From positions 68,812,000 to 68,875,999 of the forward strand of contig CM036754.1 in the NCBI GenBank assembly GCA_020796225.1: a stretch of 64,000 nucleotides of DNA. The letters are read 5' to 3'. This stretch comes from Arion vulgaris. Taxonomy: Eukaryota > Mollusca > Gastropoda > Stylommatophora > Arionidae. A program made the translations under genes and the position numbers. The number at the start of each line of letters is the position of its first letter. Within the stretch, counting starts at the first letter, position 1. Below are positions 1 to 12,192 of this stretch, one piece after another. Below the pieces are notes generated by a model. It did no database searches, had not been told where the DNA came from, and saw only the letters and a program-made list of their open reading frames with translations.

Positions 1-3000
1 TTCAAATAGCTCTGAATGGACTCACGATTTCAAATAGCTCTGAATGGACTCACGATTTCAAATAGCTCTGAATGGACTCACGATTTCAAATAGCTCTGAA
101 TGGACTCACGATTTCAAATAGCTCTGAATGGACTCACGATTTCAAATAGCTCTGAATGGACTCACGATTTCAAATAGCTCTGAATGGACTCACGATTTCA
201 AATAGCTCTGAATGGACTCACGATTTCAAATAGCTCTGAATGGACTCACGATTTCAAATAGCTCTGAATGGACTCACGATTTCAAATAGCTCTGAATGGA
301 CTCACGATTTCAAATAGCTCTGAATGGACTCAGATTTCAAATAGCTCTGAATGGACTCACGATTTCAAATAGCTCTGAATGGACTCACGATTTCAAATAG
401 CTCTGAATGGACTCACGATTTCAAATAGCTCTGAATGGACTCACGATTTCAAATAGCTCTGAATGGACTCACGATTTCAAATAGCTCTGAATGGACTCAC
501 GATTTCAAATAGCTCTGAATGGACTCACGATTTCAAATAGCTCTGAATGGACTCACGATTTCAAATAGCTCTGAATGGACTCACGATTTCAAATAGCTCT
601 GAATGGACTCACGATTTCAAATAGCTCTGAATGGACTCACGATTTCAAATAGCTCTGAATGGACTCACGATTTCAAATAGCTCTGAATGGACTCACGATT
701 TCAAATAGCTCTGAATGGACTCACGATTTCAAATAGCTCTGAATGGACTCACGATTTCAAATAGCTCTGAATGGACTCACGATTTCAAATAGCTCTGAAT
801 GGACTCACGATTTCAAATAGCTCTGAATGGACTCACGATTTCAAATAGCTCTGAATGGACTCACGATTTCAAATAGCTCTGAATGGACTCACGATTTCAA
901 ATAGCTCTGAATGGACTCACGATTTCAAATAGCTCTGAATGGACTCACGATTTCAAATAGCTCTGAATGGACTCACGATTTCAAATAGCTCTGAATGGAC
1001 TCACGATTTCAAATAGCTCTGAATGGACTCACGATTTCAAATAGCTCTGAATGGACTCACGATTTCAAATAGCTCTGAATGGACTCACGATTTCAAATAG
1101 CTCTGAATGGACTCACGATTTCAAATAGCTCTGAATGGACTCACGATTTCAAATAGCTCTGAATGGACTCACGATTTCAAATAGCTCTGAATGGACTCAC
1201 GATTTCAAATAGCTCTGAATGGACTCACGATTTCAAATAGCTCTGAATGGACTCACGATTTCAAATAGCTCTGAATGGACTCACGATTTCAAATAGCTCT
1301 GAATGGACTCACGATTTCAAATAGCTCTGAATGGACTCACGATTTCAAATAGCTCTGAATGGACTCACGATTTCAAATAGCTCTGAATGGACTCACGATT
1401 TCAAATAGCTCTGAATGGACTCACGATTTCAAATAGCTCTGAATGGACTCACGATTTCAAATAGCTCTGAATGGACTCACGATTTCAAATAGCTCTGAAT
1501 GGACTCACGATTTCAAATAGCTCTGAATGGACTCACGATTTCAAATAGCTCTGAATGGACTCACGATTTCAAATAGCTCTGAATGGACTCACGATTTCAA
1601 ATAGCTCTGAATGGACTCACGATTTCAAATAGCTCTGAATGGACTCACGATTTCAAATAGCTCTGAATGGACTCACGATTTCAAATAGCTCTGAATGGAC
1701 TCACGATTTCAAATAGCTCTGAATGGACTCACGATTTCAAATAGCTCTGAATGGACTCACGATTTCAAATAGCTCTGAATGGACTCACGATTTCAAATAG
1801 CTCTGAATGGACTCACGATTTCAAATAGCTCTGAATGGACTCACGATTTCAAATAGCTCTGAATGGACTCACGATTTCAAATAGCTCTGAATGGACTCAC
1901 GATTTCAAATAGCTCTGAATGGACTCACGATTTCAAATAGCTCTGAATGGACTCACGATTTCAAATAGCTCTGAATGGACTCACGATTTCAAATAGCTCT
2001 GAATGGACTCACGATTTCAAATAGCTCTGAATGGACTCACGATTTCAAATAGCTCTGAATGGACTCACGATTTCAAATAGCTCTGAATGGACTCACGATT
2101 TCAAATAGCTCTGAATGGACTCACGATTTCAAATAGCTCTGAATGGACTCACGATTTCAAATAGCTCTGAATGGACTCACGATTTCAAATAGCTCTGAAT
2201 GGACTCACGATTTCAAATAGCTCTGAATGGACTCACGATTTCAAATAGCTCTGAATGGACTCACGATTTCAAATAGCTCTGAATGGACTCACGATTTCAA
2301 ATAGCTCTGAATGGACTCACGATTTCAAATAGCTCTGAATGGACTCGATTTCAAATAGCTCTGAATGGACTCACGATTTCAAATAGCTCTGAATGGACTC
2401 ACGATTTCAAATAGCTCTGAATGGACTCACGATTTCAAATAGCTCTGAATGGACTCACGATTTCAAATAGCTCTGAATGGACTCACGATTTCAAATAGCT
2501 CTGAATGGACTCACGATTTCAAATAGCTCTGAATGGACTCACGATTTCAAATAGCTCTGAATGGACTCACGATTTCAAATAGCTCTGAATGGACTCACGA
2601 TTTCAAATAGCTCTGAATGGACTCACGATTTCAAATAGCTCTGAATGGACTCACGATTTCAAATAGCTCTGAATGGACTCACGATTTCAAATAGCTCTGA
2701 ATGGACTCACGATTTCAAATAGCTCTGAATGGACTCACGATTTCAAATAGCTCTGAATGGACTCACGATTTCAAATAGCTCTGAATGGACTCACGATTTC
2801 AAATAGCTCTGAATGGACTCACGATTTCAAATAGCTCTGAATGGACTCACGATTTCAAATAGCTCTGAATGGACTCACGATTTCAAATAGCTCTGAATGG
2901 ACTCACGATTTCAAATAGCTCTGAATGGACTCACGATTTCAAATAGCTCTGAATGGACTCACGATTTCAAATAGCTCTGAATGGACTCACGATTTCAAAT

Positions 3001-5910
3001 AGCTCTGAATGGACTCACGATTTCAAATAGCTCTGAATGGACTCACGATTTCAAATAGCTCTGAATGGACTCACGATTTCAAATAGCTCTGAATGGACTC
3101 ACGATTTCAAATAGCTCTGAATGGACTCACGATTTCAAATAGCTCTGAATGGACTCACGATTTCAAATAGCTCTGAATGGACTCACGATTTCAAATAGCT
3201 CTGAATGGACTCACGATTTCAAATAGCTCTGAATGGACTCACGATTTCAAATAGCTCTGAATGGACTCACGATTTCAAATAGCTCTGAATGGACTCACGA
3301 TTTCAAATAGCTCTGAATGGACTCACGATTTCAAATAGCTCTGAATGGACTCACGATTTCAAATAGCTCTGAATGGACTCACGATTTCAAATAGCTCTGA
3401 ATGGACTCACGATTTCAAATAGCTCTGAATGGACTCACGATTTCAAATAGCTCTGAATGGACTCACGATTTCAAATAGCTCTGAATGGACTCACGATTTC
3501 AAATAGCTCTGAATGGACTCACGATTTCAAATAGCTCTGAATGGACTCACGATTTCAAATAGCTCTGAATGGACTCACGATTTCAAATAGCTCTGAATGG
3601 ACTCACGATTTCAAATAGCTCTGAATGGACTCACGATTTCAAATAGCTCTGAATGGACTCACGATTTCAAATAGCTCTGAATGGACTCACGATTTCAAAT
3701 AGCTCTGAATGGACTCACGATTTCAAATAGCTCTGAATGGACTCACGATTTCAAATAGCTCTGAATGGACTCACGATTTCAAATAGCTCTGAATGGACTC
3801 ACGATTTCAAATAGCTCTGAATGGACTCACGATTTCAAATAGCTCTGAATGGACTCACGATTTCAAATAGCTCTGAATGGACTCACGATTTCAAATAGCT
3901 CTGAATGGACTCACGATTTCAAATAGCTCTGAATGGACTCACGATTTCAAATAGCTCTGAATGGACTCACGATTTCAAATAGCTCTGAATGGACTCACGA
4001 TTTCAAATAGCTCTGAATGGACTCACGATTTCAAATAGCTCTGAATGGACTCACGATTTCAAATAGCTCTGAATGGACTCACGATTTCAAATAGCTCTGA
4101 ATGGACTCACGATTTCAAATAGCTCTGAATGGACTCACGATTTCAAATAGCTCTGAATGGACTCACGATTTCAAATAGCTCTGAATGGACTCACGATTTC
4201 AAATAGCTCTGAATGGACTCACGATTTCAAATAGCTCTGAATGGACTCACGATTTCAAATAGCTCTGAATGGACTCACGATTTCAAATAGCTCTGAATGG
4301 ACTCACGATTTCAAATAGCTCTGAATGGACTCACGATTTCAAATAGCTCTGAATGGACTCACGATTTCAAATAGCTCTGAATGGACTCACGATTTCAAAT
4401 AGCTCTGAATGGACTCACGATTTCAAATAGCTCTGAATGGACTCACGATTTCAAATAGCTCTGAATGGACTCACGATTTCAAATAGCTCTGAATGGACTC
4501 ACGATTTCAAATAGCTCTGAATGGACTCACGATTTCAAATAGCTCTGAATGGACTCACGATTTCAAATAGCTCTGAATGGACTCACGATTTCAAATAGCT
4601 CTGAATGGACTCACGATTTCAAATAGCTCTGAATGGACTCACGATTTCAAATAGCTCTGAATGGACTCACGATTTCAAATAGCTCTGAATGGACTCACGA
4701 TTTCAAATAGCTCTGAATGGACTCACGATTTCAAATAGCTCTGAATGGACTCACGATTTCAAATAGCTCTGAATGGACTCACGATTTCAAATAGCTCTGA
4801 ATGGACTCACGATTTCAAATAGCTCTGAATGGACTCACGATTTCAAATAGCTCTGAATGGACTCACGATTTCAAATAGCTCTGAATGGACTCACGATTTC
4901 AAATAGCTCTGAATGGACTCACGATTTCAAATAGCTCTGAATGGACTCACGATTTCAAATAGCTCTGAATGGACTCACGATTTCAAATAGCTCTGAATGG
5001 ACTCACGATTTCAAATAGCTCTGAATGGACTCACGATTTCAAATAGCTCTGAATGGACTCACGATTTCAAATAGCTCTGAATGGACTCACGATTTCAAAT
5101 AGCTCTGAATGGACTCACGATTTCAAATAGCTCTGAATGGACTCACGATTTCAAATAGCTCTGAATGGACTCACGATTTCAAATAGCTCTGAATGGACTC
5201 ACGATTTCAAATAGCTCTGAATGGACTCACGATTTCAAATAGCTCTGAATGGACTCACGATTTCAAATAGCTCTGAATGGACTCACGATTTCAAATAGCT
5301 CTGAATGGACTCACGATTTCAAATAGCTCTGAATGGACTCACGATTTCAAATAGCTCTGAATGGACTCACGATTTCAAATAGCTCTGAATGGACTCACGA
5401 TTTCAAATAGCTCTGAATGGACTCACGATTTCAAATAGCTCTGAATGGACTCACGATTTCAAATAGCTCTGAATGGACTCACGATTTCAAATAGCTCTGA
5501 ATGGACTCACGATTTCAAATAGCTTGAATGGACTCACGATTTCAAATAGCTCTGAATGGACTCACGATTTCAAATAGCTCTGAATGGACTCACGATTTCA
5601 AATAGCTCTGAATGGACTCACGATTTCAAATAGCTCTGAATGGACTCACGATTTCAAATAGCTCTGAATGGACTCACGATTTCAAATAGCTCTGAATGGA
5701 CTCACGATTTCAAATAGCTCTGAATGGACTCAGATTTCAAATAGCTCTGAATGGACTCGATTCAATGCTCAAACTAAGCATCTGAATGGACTCACGATTT
5801 CAAATGCTTGAATGGATCACGATTTCAAATACTCTGAATGGACTCACGATTTCAAATAGCTCTGAATGGACTCACGATTTCAAATAGCTCTGAATGGACT
5901 ACATTTCAAA
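1..5910. repeat. 28-bp tandem satellite array, about 210 copies, open at the left edge
   Basis: A 28-bp unit containing tagctctgaatggactcac is repeated head to tail from the first base. Copies are almost identical for 5.7 kb. I noticed only rare small deletions, near 331, 2346, 5524 and 5731. From about 5750 to 6010 the units decay quickly through substitutions and indels. There are no unique spacers between units, so this is a satellite and not a CRISPR array. The array begins before the window, so its true size is unknown. Confidence 0.97.
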
Positions 5911-6010
5911 ATAGCATTGATATTGGACCTTCACGTTTCAATGCTTTTACTTTCACGATTCTAGCTCTGAAATGGACAGTCACGATTTCAATAGCTCTGA
6001 ATGACTCACT

Positions 6011-6905
6011 AACAGTATATAGTTTTGATCAGCCATGTTACTCGATTAATATTCTCTGAAGACTTGCTATCGTCTTCATACATTTAGTCTTTGAACAAAT
6101 CTAGATTTATTTAGCTCTGAGATGTCGTACATTCAGATAGTATAAATAAGTATCTTATAGTTGTGATTTAACTTTGTGCAGTGTCTTCAAGATCACATTA
6201 ATACTTAGAATGATTTTTTCAATATAACAGACATGTCAGTCAATTCATCCATAAATGTATAACTTCAAGTTTATTTCATGTAGATTTACTTGCATTGTCA
6301 TTTACAATCAGTAGTCAGACAAGATCGATTTACTATGCTCATTAATGTTGTCAGTTATTCTGCATTTCATAGCATATTGATACAGCTCATTTTGTAATAT
6401 TAATATTCATTATCTACTCACATTCATTGTTTCAGTAAGTCACTTTACTTTGATCAAGTATATTTATTTCTTCATGAGATGTGATTTACTTCACCATTCA
6501 CCTCATATTCCATCAATAGTTAATGATATAATTCATGCAGTTATGTATTATGTCTTGTAACGATTACGAACCATACAAGTTATGATCTCTTTATTGAAAT
6601 ACTCGATTGGCTGTCATTTCACTTCAGTAATCACGATATATTGAATACAGCTTAGTCATTATTTATTCTTATTTACACGACTCATGCCATTGGCATTCTC
6701 ATTACTTTCTCCTCGTTACAGCATTTAAGTCCTTGCTCACAGTACCATGAAAGTTGATTATATATCTTCTCTTCTACTCGCTCACTGTGGCATTGTACTT
6801 GCTAATTCGAGCCGTTTCAGTATCTGAGACTCATGTCACACAATTACTCCGCATGATGATACGGGTCTGTCCAATACTTTTCATGGGATTGTCTTTGCAA
6901 GATAG
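6011..6905. other. AT-rich spacer, nothing recognised
   Basis: This stretch runs from the decayed edge of the 28-bp array to the retrotransposon fragment. It is AT-rich, has only short ORFs, and shows no domain, inverted repeat or tandem pattern that I can support. Scattered words resembling the 28-bp unit persist up to about 6130, so part of it may be very degenerate array. Confidence 0.5.
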
Positions 6906-6907
6906 CA

Positions 6908-7668
6908 TTAACCCTGACTCCAGCATGTCCGGTTGTCAGCAATATTCTTGAGATGTATCTCGATATTCACCATTCGCTTCACAGACTCAATAGTTAAGAT
7001 CACAGTCTGATATGATGATCGTATGGGTAACCTGTTGCTCAGCCACCCATGACAGAGCCCTGAGGCAGCAGTGATCTCCATCGTCATGCTCGATGTCGTT
7101 GTCTTGAAAGCCCCGCAGTCCTCATGAAATGTGCGACCGTTTCGTTGTGCTGAGTAAGCCCACGATGATCTGGTGCCACGCTTGACAGAGCCATCGGTGT
7201 AGATAATAATATCACCTGGATGGGAGTGCTCATCCACGAGTGCAATAATATCCGCATTGACGACGCCCGTGGCCCATTCTCTACAGCGGCGTCCAAGTGT
7301 GCTGACAACCCTGGCATAAGCAGTCACATCCTCTGATATAGGCATCCATTCTTCACCATGCCTCAACTCATCTAGAGTACATACCTGTTTAATAACATCT
7401 TCTGCCTCGGCCATCCAGGATCGACCTCTCTTCAATCGCCTGCCCTTGTTTTCATTTATGGATTTGTGCAGAGGATGATTTGTGTCAGCAGAAACTCTCA
7501 GATACGCTTTTACCTACTTTGTGCTACTTTGTGTCTCATGGCCACCGTTGGCAATCCAATGACATAGCTCATTGCCTCACAAGAAGTGTCACGTGTGCAA
7601 CCAAGTATAAGCCTCATCGCTTCATTTTGGATCCTGTCTAACTTATTCAGCGATGTTCTGTTTACTGT
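6908..7668 (-). pseudogene. RNase H domain and linker of the split non-LTR retrotransposon
   Basis: The clean ORF (7435 to 6908, 175 codons) contains IIIYTDGSVKRG, the first catalytic Asp region of retroelement RNase H. About 40 residues later comes MEITAA, the catalytic Glu region. The next acidic motif, usually TDS, reads TIES, so a catalytic Asp appears lost. The His-bearing CPGHAGV block found in related copies (see 19105-20100) is absent. Upstream, 7668 to about 7530 encodes a typical RT-end linker with RIQNEAMRLILG. A perfect 10-bp tandem duplication (ctactttgtg at 7514-7523 and 7524-7533) shifts the frame between linker and RNase H. The enzyme would have removed RNA from the RNA/DNA hybrid during target-primed reverse transcription. 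Confidence 0.85.
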
Positions 7669-7670
7669 TA

Positions 7671-7777
7671 TAGTCTGTCTATTAATTCGTGAGCACGTTT
7701 GAAATTGATTTTCTCGAAAACTACCTGTTGGATCTCAGTGATTTTTTGCAAGCAGCCTTAGAATATCCATGACGCTA
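7671..7777 (+). repeat. Left terminal inverted repeat of the Tc1/mariner-type element
   Basis: These 107 bp match the reverse complement of 9720-9826 except at two positions (tctat against tcaat near the tip, caag against catg about 80 bp in). This is much longer than the short TIRs of classical mariner elements. The matching stops sharply at gacgcta. Confidence 0.95.
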
Positions 7778-8036
7778 GAGACATATTTTTTCCCAAGAAA
7801 ATTTGATGTAGTTTGAAATATTTCTTCTTCGGGTTATATTAAAATCAACCTCACCGGATTGTACACAATAGTAACAGATCTACGGTACACAGACGCGTTG
7901 TTCTAAAATACATTATGGTAACATTGAAATATCGTGAGTACACAACAATTTCACGAATTCCGTGCACCTAACCCAGTCGACTTTGAAAGCGGAAAGCATA
8001 TGACGTTATAATTGGGATACCGTTGTATAGCCATAG

Positions 8037-9381
8037 GTGTATCTCGCTATTTGTATGAAGCTATTGTATCATATTTGTTGGCTTATCAAAACTGACATTG
8101 ATATCACATTCATAATGAGTCTGAAGTGCACATTTATAACAATGCAGAAGGTTACAGTTTTACTATACCAACACTTCCGTAGGGAATCTAAGAGAGGTCA
8201 TCTATTTTGCGATATTCATAACCCTGAGAAACGAACGCAACTGGCGCTTGGTCTGAATAGAGAATCCTTTTCCCGATGGATTAAACAGGACACAAAGTGC
8301 ACTAATGTCAAGCAAGGAAGGAAAAGAACAATTGACGACTTTGACATAGATGTCATAAGACGGAGCTCTTGAAAATGTTTGCGACAAATCAACTTGTTAC
8401 TCTCAGGAAACTGAAATTAAAACTGCAATCAGATTGCAGCATAGACATTTCTAAAAGTACTCTATGGAAAATTGTAAGAGCCGCCGGCTTCACCTTCAGA
8501 AAAACTATAGGCGGCAGGAATATTATTTGTGAAAAGCCACATTTAATTGCTGCCCGAAGTAAATACCTGAGGCAGATCCGTGAGCGGCGGAGGCAAGGCT
8601 ATGATATTGTATATTTGGACGAATCCTGGGTCAATGCTTACCACACCAATGCTAAAGAATGGCAATCAGTAGACGGTGAACAGAAAAGAAAAATACCAAG
8701 CAGCAAAGGCCAGCGTATTATACTAACACATGCAGGAAGCAGTGAAGAAGGTCTTGTCCATGACGCTGGACTTATTTTCCAATCAAAAGTACCGACGGTA
8801 GGGACTACCACACAGAAATGAATGGACATATTTTCAGGCACTGGATGGAGAAAGATCTACTTCCAATTCTAAACAGACCATCATGCTTGGTAATGGATAA
8901 TGCATCCTATCACAACGCAGTATCAGCGGAAGACAAAGTACTAACTGCATCAAATACAAAAGATCAAATTAGGACTTGGCTTGCTAAGGAAAATGTCAGC
9001 TTCGATGATACATATTTGAAACCCGAGTTGTTGCACCTGGTGAGGATGACAAATAAGACAAAGGTGTTTCATATTGACAAAATCATTGCGGAATACGGCC
9101 ACACGTCTTTGCGACTACCTCCATATCATGCTCACCTCAATCCGATAGAGCTTGTCTGGGCTAAAGTAAAAGGGCAAGTTGCCGAACAGAACAGGACGTT
9201 TAAAATGTGTGATGTTGAAGTTCTGACACGTGAGTCCCTCTCAATGATAGACATGCAGTTCTGGAAGAAGTGTGTTGAACATGTGCTCCGAGAGGAAGAC
9301 GAGTACTGGCACCGAGATGGATTACAATTTGTCCAGCCAGTAACAATTATCAACCTCATGGAATCGTCAGATTCGGGATGA
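8037..9381 (+). pseudogene. DDE transposase of the Tc1/mariner-type element, two frameshifts
   Basis: Three consecutive reading frames (8037-8372, 8369-8821, 8818-9381) cover one transposase of roughly 440 residues. The first part holds an N-terminal helix-turn-helix-like region (LALGLNRESFSRWIKQ). The second has YLDESWVNA with the first catalytic Asp. The third has CLVMDNASYHN with the second Asp and LNPIELVWAKVKG with the catalytic Glu. I count 83 residues between the second Asp and the Glu, far more than the 34-41 of ordinary Tc1, mariner and pogo-like families. This resembles the DD82E type described as Sailor. Both breaks fit single-base losses in runs, near 8352 (g run) and at 8785-8788 (a run), so sequencing error is possible. 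The family cuts and pastes DNA at TA sites. The true start codon is uncertain. Confidence 0.88.
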
Positions 9382-9719
9382 TACAAATCATATTTTGATT
9401 ACAGACTGAGAAATAGCAACGTATACATTTCCATATCCAAATGCGTCTACCATCATACAATTTGTGGTGAAGTTAAGACACCCTGGGGTCTAATGGTGAC
9501 CGAAGGGAGGACTAACTGTTGCATATTGTATCCAAGTTACTTGACCTATCAAGTTAATATGGAGATACACCTATGAATAGAATTGACATGGACAAATTCT
9601 AGGGATTACTGTAAAATCTAAAATTTGAGCCCCCGTATTTGCAATTGTCATAAAAGATCAAAGGAATTCGCCGATGTGCAAAATCCGTAGCATCTATGGA
9701 CTACTGGTTAGCTTTATTT

Positions 9720-9826
9720 TAGCGTCATGGATATTCTAAGGCTGCATGCAAAAAATCACTGAGATCCAACAGGTAGTTTTCGAGAAAATCAATTTCAAAC
9801 GTGCTCACGAATTAATTGACAGACTA
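9720..9826 (-). repeat. Right terminal inverted repeat of the Tc1/mariner-type element
   Basis: Reverse-complement partner of 7671-7777. It ends gacagacta and is followed by the duplicated TA at 9827-9828 and then by retrotransposon coding sequence. Confidence 0.95.
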
Positions 9827-9828
9827 TA

Positions 9829-10248
9829 GAAGACCAAGGCCATAGTCCACCACGCTCAGCACTAGTCCCCGATAAAGAAAAAGTAGCAGGCGTTGTTCAA
9901 TATCCGCTTCGCCATAACTTTGTGAGCGGTTAGCCCTTTTCTTGCCTTTAGTATTACGTTATCAACATGACTCTTAAATAACAGACTTCTGTCAACTGTT
10001 ATTCCAAGATATTTTAGTGTTTCGCTTCTGTCAATGTCTTTGTTACACATGCTGACAACCGGGGTAGGTGTCTTTACTATGTGAGTGTTAAGAAAGAACC
10101 ATGTCAGAGAGGCCTTTCCTGGGTTCACATTCGATTCGAATTCGTTGCACCAGTCACCAATCCTATTCAGCTCACACTGTAATGCTGATGCGATCTCATT
10201 TCTGTCCTTGCCCATGCGATACACCAGAATATCATGGGCGTACGACAT
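9829..10248 (-). pseudogene. Reverse transcriptase C-terminal fragment of the split retrotransposon
   Basis: The reading frame covers the RT active-site strand (SYAHDILVY), then GKASLTWFFL and SETLKYLGITVD, which is the usual order of RT motifs C, D and E in non-LTR elements. It ends in thumb sequence that reaches the transposon insertion point. The catalytic box is normally YADD. Here its third residue is His, so the first active-site Asp is lost. A stop lies near 9862, shortly before the frame that continues across the insertion site. The upstream RT motifs are missing. Confidence 0.85.
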
Positions 10249-10260
10249 TGTTCTGCCAAT

Positions 10261-10356
10261 TCAGCTTCAAGTAAATCAAGATAGTTAACTGAATACACCT
10301 TCAGCTTCAAGTAAATCAAGATAGTTAACTGAATACACCTTCAGCTTCAAGAAAAT
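10261..10356. repeat. 40-bp tandem duplication, about 2.4 copies
   Basis: The unit starts tcagcttcaagtaaatcaag and is present twice exactly, then partially. It sits precisely where the minus-strand retrotransposon coding sequence begins, so it marks the 5' junction of that truncated copy. Confidence 0.9.
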
Positions 10357-11118
10357 CAACTTCGTGTTTCTAACCGTCTTGTTGTTCATGTTATTTTCTT
10401 CTGTTGCATATTATTTCTTCGCTCCAGATGTTAACCAGTCACTTTGATCTCTCCTCCTACTCTGCTTTCCTTTGTTACTATTCATATATATCTGTCACAT
10501 GATTTATTTGCTTTACTTCAATGTGTGTCTCTTTCAATGAATGTCTCATTCTCATTGGGTCCGATATGTTGTTGTTCCACGTGTATCTGACGTAGTTAAC
10601 ATAACATTTTGCCAACTGTGACGTCATAGTTATTTCTATCAGTATATACTCTATGTTTATTTCTGCATAGTTATTCATTTATTTTATGAGTATTTCATTC
10701 TTATAGCATACTTGTGATCCACTTTATCCGTCTGTTGTTTCTTATATCATTGGACTAAATTATATATATGTATAGATTGTGCCCTAGCTGAAAGCAGCGA
10801 TGAGGTGTCGTCTCCCTTTGTGCCTACCCTGGGCAGCTGATATGGAGAATGTGCCTTGCCCATTTTGCATAAACCACCTCTCTACTCTACTGTTTCATCC
10901 AAAGGAAAGACAAAGTCTATACGTTTGGAAACAAGCAGGGTTTGCAGGAGATGCCAGAAGATGGCAAGGAATACACACTTAACCTTCAACTGCCTTAGGG
11001 TCCCTCCCTTCGGATTTGTGGTCAAGGTTTACTCCTCTAGCCCTCTGCATTACCGTGCTGACCCACAAGGCAGTGGGGAATTTTGAACAGTGTTTACTTC
11101 CCTAGCCTTATAGCTCTC
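10357..11118. other. Unrecognised spacer
   Basis: AT-rich on the left and more balanced from about 10790 to 11110, where two short overlapping plus-strand ORFs occur. Neither has a motif I recognise. No RNA gene or transposon end could be supported. Confidence 0.4.
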
Positions 11119-11454
11119 CCGAGCCCCTTATATACATAAATCAAACCAGAGAGAATATGCCAACGACCGAGCCCCTTATATACATAAATCAAACCAGAGA
11201 GAATATGCCAACGACCGAGCCCCTTATATACATAAATCAAACCAGAGAGAATATGCCAACGACCGAGCCCCTTATATACATAAATCAAACCAGAGAGAAT
11301 ATGTCAACGACCGAGCCCCTTATATACATAAATCAAACCAGAGAGAATATGCCAACGACCGAGCCCCTTATATACATAAATCAAACCAGAGAGAATATGC
11401 CAACGACCGAGCCCCTTATATACATAAATCAAACCAGAGAGAATATGTCAACGA
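11119..11454. repeat. 48-bp minisatellite, 7 copies
   Basis: Seven head-to-tail units contain gagccccttatatacataaa. The period is exactly 48, so both strands stay open. The plus strand reads a 16-residue unit containing TEPLIYINQTREN. Two copies carry gtcaac in place of gccaac. The array ends at the edge of a retrotransposon C-terminal fragment. Confidence 0.95.
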
Positions 11455-11861
11455 GAGTCGGAAAAGGACAAAGGATATAGAACGTAAGTTGAATGCATTT
11501 GAAAGTAGATGTCTGCGAAAAATAATGAACATAAAATGGGACGAATTTAGAAGTGATGAAATCAGAGAAATGTCTGGTCAACAACTAATAACAAATGTTA
11601 TAAGAAGGAGAATATGGGAGAAACGTTGGGCATACCTTGAGAAGAAATGATCAAAGAATATCAAAACAGGCATTGCATGTGGGAGGTAATGGGTTAAAAA
11701 AAAGAGAGGACGTATCCCTAGGGAAACCCTGAAACGAACTTTACTGAGAGCGGCAAGAAATATCGGACTCAATTTCATGTAAGAGATTTAGCGAGTTGCT
11801 CAGGACAGAGCGGTATGGAGAAATTACTTACAGGCCCTATGTAACTTACAACGGTATGAAA
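11455..11861 (+). pseudogene. C-terminal fragment of an RTE-like non-LTR retrotransposon ORF
   Basis: The plus strand encodes KLNAFESRCLRKIMNIKWD, then an arginine-rich RRRIWEKRWAYL. Further on, after frame changes, comes the tail that ends around RAVWRNYLQALCN. This order (FE.KCLRKI, a W..H/L box, GRP-type basic region, W-rich tail) is the conserved C-terminus of RTE-like ORFs. The frame is broken by stops near 11650 and 11780. A second copy of the same 3' end lies on the minus strand at 17796-18003. The upstream RT is replaced by the 48-bp minisatellite. Confidence 0.75.
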
Positions 11862-11897
11862 GTAATAGTAATCTTTACTTTACCTTCCAAGAGTAAT

Positions 11898-12192
11898 AAA
11901 AACTATGCAACGTTTGCCATGTTGAAAACTATGCAACGTTTGCCATGTTGAAAACTATGCAACGTTTGCCATGTTGAAAACTATGCAACGTTTGCCATGT
12001 TGAAAACTATGCAACGTTTGCCATGTTGAAAACTATGCAACGTTTGCCATGTTGAAAACTATGCAACGTTTACCATGTTGAAAACTATGCAACGTTTGCC
12101 ATGTTGAAAACTATGCAACGTTTACCATGTTGAAAACTATGCAACGTTTGCCATGTTGAAAACTATGCAACGTTTGCCATGTTGAAAACTAT
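11898..12192. repeat. 26-bp minisatellite, about 11 copies
   Basis: The unit contains aactatgcaacgtttgccat. Copies are nearly identical, with a gcc-to-acc change in two of them. The period is not a multiple of three and no ORF spans it. Confidence 0.96.

Larger units (their letters stand above)
7671..9826 (+). mobile_element. Complete Tc1/mariner-superfamily DNA transposon, 2156 bp, TA target duplication
   Basis: Both ends start with TAGTCTGTC and form 107-bp terminal inverted repeats (7671-7777 and 9720-9826) with only two mismatches that I can find. The element is flanked by TA at 7669-7670 and 9827-9828, the target preference of the IS630/Tc1/mariner group. One transposase gene, broken by two frameshifts, fills the centre. 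The host site is the coding region of a minus-strand non-LTR retrotransposon, whose frame is continuous across the empty site. Near-identical TIRs suggest a fairly recent insertion. Confidence 0.95.
6908..10262 (-). mobile_element. Non-LTR retrotransposon remnant (RT plus RNase H), split by a DNA transposon
   Basis: On the minus strand the order is RT (10248 to 9829), then the RT-to-RNase H linker and RNase H (7668 to 6908), with a 2156-bp transposon between them. If the transposon and one TA are left out, the linker reads through the junction in one frame. Both halves are therefore one element. RNase H placed after RT is typical of jockey/I-type LINEs. The 5' part (endonuclease and early RT motifs) is missing, as expected of a 5'-truncated copy. 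The element starts next to a 40-bp duplication at 10261. The 3' end after RNase H is not recognisable. It is not functional, for the reasons given under its two coding parts. Confidence 0.85.

Noticed and set aside
1..5910. CRISPR-like regular 28-bp repeat
   Set aside because: Units are directly adjacent with no spacers, and there are no cas genes. The setting is eukaryotic.
10800..11086. Two overlapping short ORFs as a small gene
   Set aside because: No motif, no splice-supported extension and no similarity that I recognise.
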